Shown here: positions 1 through 7,238 of the stretch, piece after piece
How positions within the stretch are numbered: position 1 is the stretch's first letter
Layout of the letters: every line of letters begins with the position of its first letter
Source: Clostridia bacterium
GTDB taxonomy: Bacteria; Bacillota; Clostridia; Oscillospirales; CAG-272
DNA length: 52,967 nt
Direction: 5' to 3'
Assembly (NCBI GenBank): GCA_017520505.1
Contig: JAFXFN010000021.1
Location: 1-52,967, forward strand
Notes under the pieces: model-generated
Told to the model about the DNA's origin: nothing
Database searches by the model: none
Seen by the model: only the letters and a program-made list of their open reading frames with translations
Made by a program: the position numbers and the translations under genes

Positions 1-3
1 CAT

Positions 4-55
4 ACACCGTACAGGTACTTCACTTTTGAACTGCCTGTACGGTGTTCTTTTTTTA
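4..55 (+). terminator. Intrinsic terminator of a gene upstream of the window
   Basis: A perfect 12-base-pair stem (4-15 with 34-45, arm ACACCGTACAGG), an 18-base loop and a T-rich tail (46-55). It ends a plus-strand transcript that enters from the left and isolates the next gene. Confidence 0.8.
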
Positions 56-178
56 ATAACAACAGCAATTACGCCGCAGTCATTCACGTTTTGTTTACAA
101 TGTATATATATATACATATATATATGCGTGTTAAAATATGTCAATAAACATCACAAATGTAATTATTAAGGAGGATTT

Positions 179-1141
179 ATGAATTTCAAAAAATTATTAC
201 CAATCATTATCTGCATTACGATGTTATTGACAATTATGGTATCAGCATATAGCGATGAAGATGGTGACATAATACAGAGGACGGAGTGCGGTAAAAATTT
301 ACAATGGAAAATAAGCGGGGACACACTTATAATATCCGGCACAGGAGAAATGTATTCTTTTAATCAGCATGGCAGCAATATAGTATTGCCGCCGTGGTAC
401 AAACAAAAGTATGAACATATCATTATAGAAAATGGCGTTGAAGACATTTCATCGTTTGCATTCTCTTATGAAGTTTTCACTTCAATTACAATTCCTAATA
501 GCGTTAAAGAAATAGGAGATTATGCTTTTTACGATAGCTGTGATTTGTCAGATGTATACTACCAGGGAACAGAAGCTGAATGGAAAAAAATAAAAATCTA
601 TAGCGAAAACATTTATCTCGAAACAGCAACCATTCATTTTTTGCCCGAACCAGATACAACCGTTCCAGTGACAACCGAGGAGGTAACTACCGTTCCAACG
701 ACTACTGCGCCGACAACCGACGCACCGGTGACAACTACTGCACCGGTAACAACTGTGCCGGTAACGACGGCGCCCGTCACTACTCCGTCTGTAACGACAT
801 CACAAGATAAAGGTACGACAGCGGATACTGATGTTGCTACCGGCGATACGGAAGATCTCACAACGGATTCCGAGATAAGCTCCGCCCCCGAAATAACGTC
901 ACCCGACACAGACATGCCCGTTGAAGACACAGAAGAAATACAAGACACAACGAAAGACGATTCTGCACCTTCCGCCGAATCGAAAAAAGATACATCAGAT
1001 GAAAACGCATCCGTCAGCACAAGCGACGACACTTCGGACAGCGAAGGCACATCGACCGGTATTATCGTAGCGGCAGCAGCAGGTACTGTTGCACTTGCAG
1101 GCGGCGCAGGCGCATTTATCTTCTTTAAAAAGTACAAATAA
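179..1141 (+). CDS. Secreted leucine-rich-repeat (BspA-type) surface protein with Thr-rich stalk and C-terminal membrane anchor
   Basis: The start is set by AAGGAGG at 168-174, four bases before the ATG. Residues 1-24 form a signal peptide (Lys-rich start, hydrophobic core). Residues about 78-128 hold one or two LRR_5 (BspA-like) repeats, recognisable from 'SITIPNSVKEIGDYAFY', followed by the 'VYYQGTEAEW' tail common after such repeats. Residues 160-208 are a Thr/Pro/Val-rich stalk of PVTT-like units, then an acidic Ser/Thr/Asp linker. Residues about 294-316 are a hydrophobic helix followed by KKYK, so the protein is probably anchored by its C-terminus with the repeat domain outside. No LPxTG sorting motif is visible. 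The family is widespread in gut Clostridia; some members bind host or polysaccharide ligands, but the ligand here is unknown. It is a single-gene unit between two terminators. Confidence 0.8.
   Translation: MNFKKLLPIIICITMLLTIMVSAYSDEDGDIIQRTECGKNLQWKISGDTLIISGTGEMYSFNQHGSNIVLPPWYKQKYEHIIIENGVEDISSFAFSYEVFTSITIPNSVKEIGDYAFYDSCDLSDVYYQGTEAEWKKIKIYSENIYLETATIHFLPEPDTTVPVTTEEVTTVPTTTAPTTDAPVTTTAPVTTVPVTTAPVTTPSVTTSQDKGTTADTDVATGDTEDLTTDSEISSAPEITSPDTDMPVEDTEEIQDTTKDDSAPSAESKKDTSDENASVSTSDDTSDSEGTSTGIIVAAAAGTVALAGGAGAFIFFKKYK
656..802 (+). repeat. In-frame Thr/Pro repeat (PVTT-type units) in the LRR protein
   Basis: The DNA encodes about ten degenerate copies of a 4-5-residue unit (P-V-T-T, A-P-V-T-T, V-P-V-T-T). 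Units differ at third codon positions (ccggtgacaact, ccggtaacaact, ccggtaacgacg), so the repeat is old or selected at protein level rather than freshly slipped. It is likely a glycosylatable stalk and may vary in length between strains. Confidence 0.75.
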
Positions 1142-1176
1142 AATAATGCCTCTCTCAACGTGTTTCCACACGTTCA

Positions 1177-1212
1177 ATCACCGACAGCTTAAATGCTGTC
1201 GGTGATTTTTTT
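1177..1212 (+). terminator. Intrinsic terminator of the LRR gene
   Basis: A 12-base-pair stem (arm ATCACCGACAGC at 1177-1188, partner at 1195-1206), a six-base loop and T6. A smaller AACGTG/CACGTT hairpin sits just upstream (1158-1175). Confidence 0.85.
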
Positions 1213-1237
1213 ATGAATATTCTGCCCTGTTACAATT

Positions 1238-1525
1238 TCATCTCTCCGATAAAATATCATAAACCGCATCAAGACATTCATCAAGAGAATACGGTGTTAC
1301 AGTATTTTTGTGCACCATCATAAATATATTTTCAGCTTCCTCTTTACAGCGTGAAATATCAAACACAAAGCGTTCATCTGTAAGCTCACCGTTTTCGATA
1401 AGCTCCACGCACAGGGAAAACACAATTTCGCCGTTGTTTTGAGAACTAAACAAACGGTATGAAATGTTTACGTCACCCGCATTTTGACAAATACACTTTT
1501 CGCACTCAAAATCTACGTTTTTCAT
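1238..1525 (-). CDS. Small hypothetical protein (95 aa) with N-terminal Cys pair
   Basis: I do not recognise this family. The frame is open further upstream, but the ATG at 1525 has AGGAGT seven bases before it, so I start there. The product begins MKNVDFECEKCICQNAGD, with three cysteines (CEKCIC) that could bind a metal. It continues as a soluble acidic protein with a conserved-looking 'RFVFDISRCKEEAENIFMMVHKNTVTPYSLDECLDAVYDIL' type C-terminus, read here in short pieces. That C-terminus has the feel of the small clostridial proteins annotated only as hypothetical, without membrane segments or signal peptide. It stands alone; its stop lies 25 bases from the LRR terminator, which could work in both directions. 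Confidence 0.55.
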   Translation of the reverse strand: MKNVDFECEKCICQNAGDVNISYRLFSSQNNGEIVFSLCVELIENGELTDERFVFDISRCKEEAENIFMMVHKNTVTPYSLDECLDAVYDILSER

Positions 1526-1552
1526 ATTTACTCCTATTGGATAATTTGTAAT

Positions 1553-1622
1553 TAATTTGTTTATATGGTAATTATAGTTTATACAGATATCGAAATTCCA
1601 TATCAGATTTATAAACAAATTA
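1553..1622. repeat. 13-base inverted repeat upstream of the small minus-strand gene
   Basis: TAATTTGTTTATA at 1553-1565 is matched exactly by its reverse complement at 1610-1622, 44 bases apart. An inner ATATGG/CCATAT pair gives an alternative fold. It lies 28-97 bases upstream of the ATG at 1525, in promoter position, so it may be an operator or a remnant of a small palindromic repeat. Confidence 0.6.
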
Positions 1623-1794
1623 CGTTTTATAAATGTATAAATTTATAGTGTGAATACATCGGAAATATATCATTAATAACTGCGCTTGATTTATATCACA
1701 TATTTAATAATCAGTTCATAGATTTTACCATAATTTTACTTTACAGGCACAAAGTCTCTTTTTTGATATTATAAATACAATTTTTTAAAGACAC

Positions 1795-1820
1795 AAAAAA
1801 AAGCCTCATTTGAGGCTTTT
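1795..1820 (-). terminator. Intrinsic terminator of the radical-SAM gene
   Basis: A compact GCCTCA/TGAGGC stem (1803-1816). On the minus strand it is followed by a run of eight T. It begins about five bases after the stop at 1826. Confidence 0.8.
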
Positions 1821-1825
1821 AAAAT

Positions 1826-2791
1826 TTATCGACAGAAGAGCTTTCCTTGGTATGTGTCTCTTTTGTAAAGCTCCTTATCTATTTCATTTATTACGCATGT
1901 TTTTTTGAGGCTCCAAGTGGGAGCGATAAGCGCATTTTTATCGCCGTCACCGGTAACTCTCGCCACGACTGTTTCAGGCGGCAACCTTTCTATTTGGCAG
2001 GCCGTTATATCAACATATTCCTCCAAAGAAAGAATATTAAATTTGCCGTCAATATACATTTTTTCAAGCGGTGTGCCTTTCAGCACGTGGAGAGAATGTA
2101 TTTTTACAAATTCAGGTTCAAGCCGTGCGACGAATTCCGCAGTTTCGATCATCATATCATACGTTTCGTACGGCAAACCGTTTATTATATGAACGCATAT
2201 ATTTATTTTACCGCTTGCTTTTCTCAGCTTCTGATACCCTTTTAAAAAATCCTCTGTTGTGTGGCATCGGTTTATAAGCTTTGCCGTACCGTCGTGTACA
2301 GTCTGAAGTCCAAGCTCAACAGTAAGGACTGTCCGCTCTGCTATTTCGCCGAGATATTCACACACGTCGTCAGGAAGCGCATCAGCACGTGTTGCAATGT
2401 TAAGTCCTGCAACGTCGGGATAAGAAAGCGCTTCTTCATATTTTTCCTTCAAAACATCAAGCGGCGCATAAGTATTCGTATGTGCTTGAAAATACGGAAT
2501 TAAGCCGCAGTTTTTCCACTTGTGTTCCATTACGGTACGTGTTTTATCGATCTGTTCTTTGACTGACAAGCTTGACTCTGCGGCAAAATCCCCTGATCCT
2601 CTGTCGGAACAATATATGCAGCCGCCATATCCTGCCGTGCCGTCTATGTTCGGGCAAGTAAATCCGCAGTCAAGCGGAATTTTTGCACACTTCTTACCGA
2701 ACTTATGTTTTATGTAATAATCGTAGGTATGAAATCTTTTATTTGAATCGGAATATACAAACGGATTTTTATCTTTTTGCGTTAATTTCAT
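1826..2791 (-). CDS. TIGR01212-family radical SAM protein (YhcC-like)
   Basis: A 321-residue radical S-adenosylmethionine enzyme of the Elp3-like group. The 4Fe-4S cysteines are C46, C58 and C61: the long C-x11-C-x2-C spacing ('CPNIDGTAGYGGCIYC') is typical of the YhcC subfamily. The 'ADALPDDVCEYLGEI' and 'ELGLQTVHDGTAKLINR' blocks match the family barrel. E. coli YhcC is not assigned a reaction with certainty, so the substrate is unknown. It is cytosolic and monocistronic. It is transcribed divergently from the Mrp gene across a 109-base gap and has its own terminator. Length is normal for the family. Confidence 0.85.
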   Translation of the reverse strand: MKLTQKDKNPFVYSDSNKRFHTYDYYIKHKFGKKCAKIPLDCGFTCPNIDGTAGYGGCIYCSDRGSGDFAAESSLSVKEQIDKTRTVMEHKWKNCGLIPYFQAHTNTYAPLDVLKEKYEEALSYPDVAGLNIATRADALPDDVCEYLGEIAERTVLTVELGLQTVHDGTAKLINRCHTTEDFLKGYQKLRKASGKINICVHIINGLPYETYDMMIETAEFVARLEPEFVKIHSLHVLKGTPLEKMYIDGKFNILSLEEYVDITACQIERLPPETVVARVTGDGDKNALIAPTWSLKKTCVINEIDKELYKRDTYQGKLFCR

Positions 2792-2900
2792 CTTATAACC
2801 TATAAATTTAAAATTTAGATATAATAACTTAACCGTTAAAACGAAATTAAGGTATATAATATCATTTAATGAACAATTAAATTAAGAAAGCGTGATAATT

Positions 2901-3728
2901 ATGTCAAATGAAGAATGCACGCATGACTGTTCGACTTGCTCTGCAAACTGTTCATCCAAGGCGGCAAAGCCTCAATTCGAACCGCAGAACAAGCACTCTC
3001 ATGTAAAAAAAGTAATCGGCATCGTCAGCGGTAAGGGCGGTGTCGGAAAATCACTTGTGACCTCTATGCTTGCAACTGTTATGCAGCGCAGAGGCTTCCG
3101 CACGGCGATACTTGACGCTGACATCACAGGTCCGTCGATACCGAAGGCTTTCGGTCTTCACGGAATTTGCGACGGAGACGGAGAAAACATATTCCCGTTT
3201 GTAACAAAAATGGGAACGGAAGTAATGTCCGTAAACCTTTTACTTGAAGACGAAAGAACACCCGTTATCTGGAGAGGCCCTGTTATTGCAGGAACCGTTA
3301 AGCAGTTCTGGTCTGACGTTCTCTGGGGCGAGGTAGACTTTATGTTCGTCGATATGCCTCCGGGTACCGGTGACGTACCGTTGACTGTCTTCCAGTCGCT
3401 TCCCGTTGACGGTATTGTAATTGTAACTTCCCCACAGGAGCTTGTTTCCGTCATCGTTGGCAAGGCTGCCACAATGGCTAAGATGATGAACATTCCGATT
3501 ATAGGACTTGTTGAAAACTTCAGTTATCTCAACTGTCCTGATTGCGGAAAGCACATCGAAATATACGGTGAGAGCCGTGTGGACAAGGAAGCTGAGGCTC
3601 TTGGTGTTCCCACACTTGCAAAAATACCGATAGATCCTTCACTTGCAAAGCTTTGCGACCTCGGCACCATTGAGCTTTTTGAAGGCGACTATATGGAAAA
3701 AGCTGCAGATCTCATTGAGAAAATATAA
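2901..3728 (+). CDS. mrp: Mrp/NBP35-family iron-sulfur carrier ATPase
   Basis: A MinD-superfamily P-loop ATPase that binds and transfers 4Fe-4S clusters. An upstream GTG at 2892 is in frame, but the AAGAAAG at 2884-2890 sits correctly only for the ATG at 2901, giving 275 residues. The N-terminus is Cys-rich (C6, C10, C13, C17), like NBP35-type proteins. The deviant Walker A motif GKGGVGKS is at 44-51, a DMPPGTGD Walker B block follows, and the bridging cluster site CPDC is at 212-215. It probably serves maturation of cytosolic iron-sulfur enzymes, of which the window holds several (three radical-SAM or ferredoxin-type systems). An imperfect TATAAT at 2855-2860 is the likely -10; no good -35 is seen. 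Confidence 0.88.
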   Translation: MSNEECTHDCSTCSANCSSKAAKPQFEPQNKHSHVKKVIGIVSGKGGVGKSLVTSMLATVMQRRGFRTAILDADITGPSIPKAFGLHGICDGDGENIFPFVTKMGTEVMSVNLLLEDERTPVIWRGPVIAGTVKQFWSDVLWGEVDFMFVDMPPGTGDVPLTVFQSLPVDGIVIVTSPQELVSVIVGKAATMAKMMNIPIIGLVENFSYLNCPDCGKHIEIYGESRVDKEAEALGVPTLAKIPIDPSLAKLCDLGTIELFEGDYMEKAADLIEKI

Positions 3729-3732
3729 TTTA

Positions 3733-3763
3733 TACGGAACGGTCACCCGTTCCGTATTTTTTA
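3733..3763 (+). terminator. Terminator between mrp and the convergent glycosyltransferase gene
   Basis: An 11-base-pair stem (ATACGGAACGG, TCAC loop, CCGTTCCGTAT) followed by a T run that enters the stop codon of the minus-strand gene. It is strong for the plus strand and weaker for the minus strand. Confidence 0.8.
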
Positions 3764-4534
3764 TTTTTTGAGTTTCTTTTTAAGACTGTCTATTCTTTCG
3801 TCACCGAATATTTTTCTTACAGCCTTATTTGGTAAATATCTCAATTTTTCAAGAGTTCTGTACCACTTTGTCCGATGTCTTTTCACTCTTGCGAACGTCT
3901 TTTTTTCACTTTCTTTTCTCCATGTCATCGCCCAATGATGTATTGAAACTGTGTCATCACTTATATAACTTTTTGGGTCAACACATGATGTGGGACAGAA
4001 ATAAGTTCTCGGATATATATGTATGTCTGATATTACTTGATATTCATTGTTTTGCTTGAGTCCGTTTTTTAAAAGAATTTGTGTGAATATATCGGTATTG
4101 GGTTTTGTATCAATTACATCACCTTGGATAAAAGATTTGTTTTCATATGAATCAAGAAATTCTTTTATTATGCTATTATGTTTTTCAGCACCCATAACAC
4201 CGCAACTTATATCGGTATTATCTATAAATCCTAAAAAAGCTTTGTGTCTCATAAACGCATAAAGCGGCTTTATTAACTCCTGATCTGTGTCAAGATAAAC
4301 ACCGCCATATTCATACAGAACCTTAAGTCTTACATAATCTGCCACAAATGCATATTTTTTAGCTTCATATGCCTGCTTTGTCCAAAGCGTGGAATTCACA
4401 TCAAAGTTGTCCTCATTCCACTCTATTATCTCATAATCGGGGCAGTATTTTTTCCAGCTTTTCAGACACTTTTTCATCAACGGCTTCATTTCGCCTTTGC
4501 CAAACCAGCAATAATGTATCTTCTTTTCAATCAT
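3761..4534 (-). CDS. Glycosyltransferase of the DXD sugar-binding family (GT32-like)
   Basis: Its 257 residues open with 'MIEKKIHYCWFGKGEMKPLMKK' type sequence, and the hallmark 'RLKVLYEYGGVYLDTDQE' holds the DTD metal/nucleotide-sugar motif at 82-84, as in the Gly_transf_sug/GT32 family. It is a soluble cytosolic enzyme with a basic C-terminus (ends LKKKLKK) that could hold it at the membrane. The sugar donor cannot be read from sequence. It is the last of three glycosyltransferase genes, 12 bases after a GT2 gene and 7.5 kb downstream of relA. The trio probably makes or decorates a cell-surface polysaccharide, with the SpoVB-like flippase gene four genes upstream a possible partner (inference). 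Confidence 0.85.
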   Translation of the reverse strand: MIEKKIHYCWFGKGEMKPLMKKCLKSWKKYCPDYEIIEWNEDNFDVNSTLWTKQAYEAKKYAFVADYVRLKVLYEYGGVYLDTDQELIKPLYAFMRHKAFLGFIDNTDISCGVMGAEKHNSIIKEFLDSYENKSFIQGDVIDTKPNTDIFTQILLKNGLKQNNEYQVISDIHIYPRTYFCPTSCVDPKSYISDDTVSIHHWAMTWRKESEKKTFARVKRHRTKWYRTLEKLRYLPNKAVRKIFGDERIDSLKKKLKK

Positions 4535-4546
4535 TTTATAATCATC

Positions 4547-5539
4547 CTACCTTTTTTTAATAATTTTCTTTATTAGCTCTTTAATTTCATATTTTCTGAT
4601 ATACGAAGAAGATAAAAGCACGGAATTTTTAAATATAACTTTTCTTTGTTTTTTGGTTGTTCTTCCCATTAAAACTGTTTTCAGATCTGCATCAAGCAGA
4701 TCGACATCGTAAAAGAGTGTCTTGCGGTTAGCTTCGGATATTTTACAAAACGCCTTGTGTAAGCCGTCAAGCTCTTCGTCAGTACACCTGAAATTGCCTG
4801 TGGCAAAGCTTAAAAATGCACTCAACTCATTTTCGGAAAGTTCAGCTCCAATCTGTTCAAGCTGTCTTTTTTTCAGCTCCTTTTGAGCATTTTTAACGCT
4901 TTCAGAAGGCTTTTTGGGAACTTGTCCTTCATGAACACGGTATTCAAACAAAACTTCACCCACAGATGCTATCTTATGTTTTTCAATAACTCGGCACCAA
5001 AGCTCATAATCTTCGAGTCCGTTATAATCTGGTGCATATCCACCGAGAGAATTTATTACTTCCCTGCGCATCATAACCGTCGGATGAGCCAGTACGCACG
5101 AGAAGAACAGATCTTTTTTTATTTTTTCAGGATCAATACTCGTCCAACCGCTCTCTGATATGGTTTTATCTCCACAGAAGGTTCTGACACCGCACGTAAC
5201 AACGGCAACATCGGGATGCGATTGCAAAAATGCGAGCTGCTTTTCAAAACGATCGGGATGTGAAATATCATCTGAATCCATTCTTGCAATATACTCGCCG
5301 TGGCACAGCTTCAGCCCTCTGTTAAGAGTTACGGCAACACCGGAGTTTTGCTCATTTTTTGAAAAAACGATACGTTCATCACTATAACTTTCAATTATCG
5401 ATACAGACGAATCACTTGAACAGTCGTCAATAATTACAAATTCAAAGTAAGAATAAGTTTGCGAAAGTATACTGTCGATAGCACCCTTAAGGTATTTTTC
5501 GGCATTGTATACGGGCATCAAAACACTTATCTTATGCAT
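4547..5539 (-). CDS. Family 2 glycosyltransferase
   Basis: A 330-residue GT-A fold enzyme. The nucleotide-binding 'SVLMPVYNAEKYLKGAIDSI' start, the 'IIDDCSSD' loop at 37-43 and the metal site DSDD at 88-91 are intact, and a 'GLEDYELWCRV' block carries the usual ED pair of the acceptor side. The C-terminus has no membrane helix, so it is a soluble transferase for a surface glycan. Donor and acceptor are unknown. It lies 33 bases after the broken glycosyltransferase gene and 12 bases before the GT32-like gene, consistent with one transcript. Confidence 0.87.
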   Translation of the reverse strand: MHKISVLMPVYNAEKYLKGAIDSILSQTYSYFEFVIIDDCSSDSSVSIIESYSDERIVFSKNEQNSGVAVTLNRGLKLCHGEYIARMDSDDISHPDRFEKQLAFLQSHPDVAVVTCGVRTFCGDKTISESGWTSIDPEKIKKDLFFSCVLAHPTVMMRREVINSLGGYAPDYNGLEDYELWCRVIEKHKIASVGEVLFEYRVHEGQVPKKPSESVKNAQKELKKRQLEQIGAELSENELSAFLSFATGNFRCTDEELDGLHKAFCKISEANRKTLFYDVDLLDADLKTVLMGRTTKKQRKVIFKNSVLLSSSYIRKYEIKELIKKIIKKR

Positions 5540-5572
5540 TTTTAACCTCGCTTATTATATGGCCGTAAACTG

Positions 5573-6522
5573 TTAAATGCCATTTTCATCATTTTCATTA
5601 CACATAGCACCGTGCGCTAACTTAAAAAAGCCATTAGAATTCAATATTTTTTCGTATTCGTTTTTTTCAAAAGCATCATTAAGATGTTGTGACAACAACC
5701 AAATATTTTTATTATTTGGTTCAACAGAATCGATAGTTTCCTTTATTTGCGAAAAATTATTATACCCTACTTTTATTATATAATCAAAGAAAACATAGTC
5801 AACTACTCGATCATGTTTTTGCCACCAAAACAAAAGGCTATCGTATACAAAATCAAAAAGTTGAAGATTTGCTTTTCCGCAAAGGAAAAAGCCGCACCAT
5901 TTGCCCATACATGCTTCATGAGGACATTCTTCGGCAAATTCATATTTTTGCGTGTAAAACTCTCTGTTCAAAAAATCGAAATTGAAATTATCGGATAAAA
6001 AAAACGTACTGTCTATCACATTCCGCCATAAGTTTTCAATAATGAAAAACGCAAAACATCAGAAAAATGTGCTCTTGATATAGTTCCATTTTTATGCTTT
6101 TCTACAACGTATTCGGGCAACTCTACATAATCAGAATAATTTTCATATGTAATCAAATGCAGTTGCGCATAATCGCAAGGTATCTTTTTCTTCATTCTTT
6201 CAACGCAAGCAGAAACGAGCGGCGGCATTTTTTCTTCCCCTTGCCACCAGCATACAAATACCGGTATTTTTCCGTTCATATCAAAAAGCTTTTGGGTATT
6301 TTCGGGAACATATCCGCTTTTGTATTTTTCGGTAAGCGGTGACAGCTCTTTTTCCATATAGTCCGACAAAGCATTTATGTATGCCTTTGTTTTAGGTCTC
6401 GGAAACAGAAAGTCAATAGCACGGTAGAATGCAACCTTAAATCCAAATTCTTTTACATCCGGGAAGAATGCCTTTATTTCTTTTCCTGATCTTTGAAACA
6501 AATGTTTTATTTTACTCATCAT
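5573..6522 (-). pseudogene. Capsular polysaccharide synthesis-type glycosyltransferase (PF05704-like), split by a one-base frameshift
   Basis: Two abutting frames together make one protein. The first (6522 to 6016) ends 'HFSDVLRFSLLKTYGGM' then TGA. The second (6019 to 5573) begins 'IDSTFFLSDNF' and carries the rest of the domain, including 'VDYVFFDYII' and the 'FFKLAHG' tail. In the Caps_synth family the conserved run is YGG-x-W-x-D-(S/T)-T. Here ATGTGATAGAC stands where ATGTGGATAGAC would give M-W-I-D, so one G appears lost at 6017-6018 and the catalytic DxD-like tryptophan-aspartate segment is cut. The remainder on both sides is intact, so the lesion is recent, an assembly error, or a recoded site. 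The second frame could be restarted from the overlapping GTG at 6019 but has no good ribosome site. The region looks AT-richer by eye than its neighbours. Confidence 0.8.
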
Positions 6523-6558
6523 ATCATCCTCTTCAAATAATATTAAAGTAGAAATAAA

Positions 6559-7227
6559 TTATTTTTCATTTGATATTATTCTGTCGCACTCGTCGTAAAG
6601 TGCCTTTTCGGGGTCGATTCCCTTTGATTTTGCGTATGAAGTCACAAGATACAGAAGTTTTCCGATGTCTTCTTCTGTTTTGAGCGACGAGGATGCTGAA
6701 ATTATGTCATCCTCTGTTGCAAATCCGTGGCCGTATTTATTGAGCTTGGAGGATATTTTTTCAGCTCTCATCAACGACGGAAGTGACCTTGAAACACCGT
6801 CAAGTGCCTCTTTGGCTGTTTTCTGACCCTTGGTTTGCATTTTTATTGCATTCCAATTATCCAGCACCTGCTCTGTAGTATCGGCTTTAACATCAGCAAA
6901 TACGTGCGGATGACGAATTATAAGCTTTTTGCAGATGTCGGTCAAAACATCATCAAGGAAATACTCGCTGTTATCCTCCGCTATACGTGCATGGAAAACG
7001 ACCTGCAAGAGCACGTCGCCAAGCTCCTCACGCATAATAGCATTGTCATCGTTATCGATTCCCTCGATAAATTCATACACCTCTTCGATAAAATTGCCTC
7101 TTATCGTTTTATGTGTTTGCTCCGCATCCCAGGGACATCCGCCCGGAGCACGTAGTATTTTAACGATATCGCAAAGGTCCTCGAAGGTGTATGTATTTTT
7201 CTGTATGAGTTCTGTTTTTTTATCCAT
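6559..7227 (-). CDS. mazG: Nucleoside triphosphate pyrophosphohydrolase MazG
   Basis: Hydrolyses (d)NTPs to NMP and pyrophosphate, a house-cleaning role. The frame is open to 7275, but the ATG at 7227 has GGAGT ten bases upstream and avoids overlapping the previous gene, giving 222 residues. The N-terminal MazG domain is complete: 'RAPGGCPWDAEQTHKT' at 26-41, metal ligands E48-E49-x2-E52 and E68-x2-D71. The C-terminal second MazG domain, active in E. coli, is shortened and lacks its EELGD ('EEDIGKLLYLV'), so only one active site is expected. It follows a SpoVB-like flippase gene by 11 bases, the same pairing as yabM-yabN in Bacillus subtilis. Confidence 0.9.
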   Translation of the reverse strand: MDKKTELIQKNTYTFEDLCDIVKILRAPGGCPWDAEQTHKTIRGNFIEEVYEFIEGIDNDDNAIMREELGDVLLQVVFHARIAEDNSEYFLDDVLTDICKKLIIRHPHVFADVKADTTEQVLDNWNAIKMQTKGQKTAKEALDGVSRSLPSLMRAEKISSKLNKYGHGFATEDDIISASSSLKTEEDIGKLLYLVTSYAKSKGIDPEKALYDECDRIISNEK

Positions 7228-7238
7228 TTCAAACTCCG

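Larger units (their letters stand above)
1526..1825. other. AT-rich intergenic region with a long inverted repeat
   Basis: 300 bases without a gene. It holds the upstream region of the small minus-strand gene, including a 13-base inverted repeat, and the terminator of the radical-SAM gene at its right end. I see no open frame with a ribosome site and no convincing promoter. Confidence 0.6.

Noticed and set aside
634..1158. Minus-strand frame opposite the Thr-rich LRR gene
   Set aside because: Low-complexity Val/Ser/Gly mirror of the Thr/Pro repeat; no ribosome site and no promoter.
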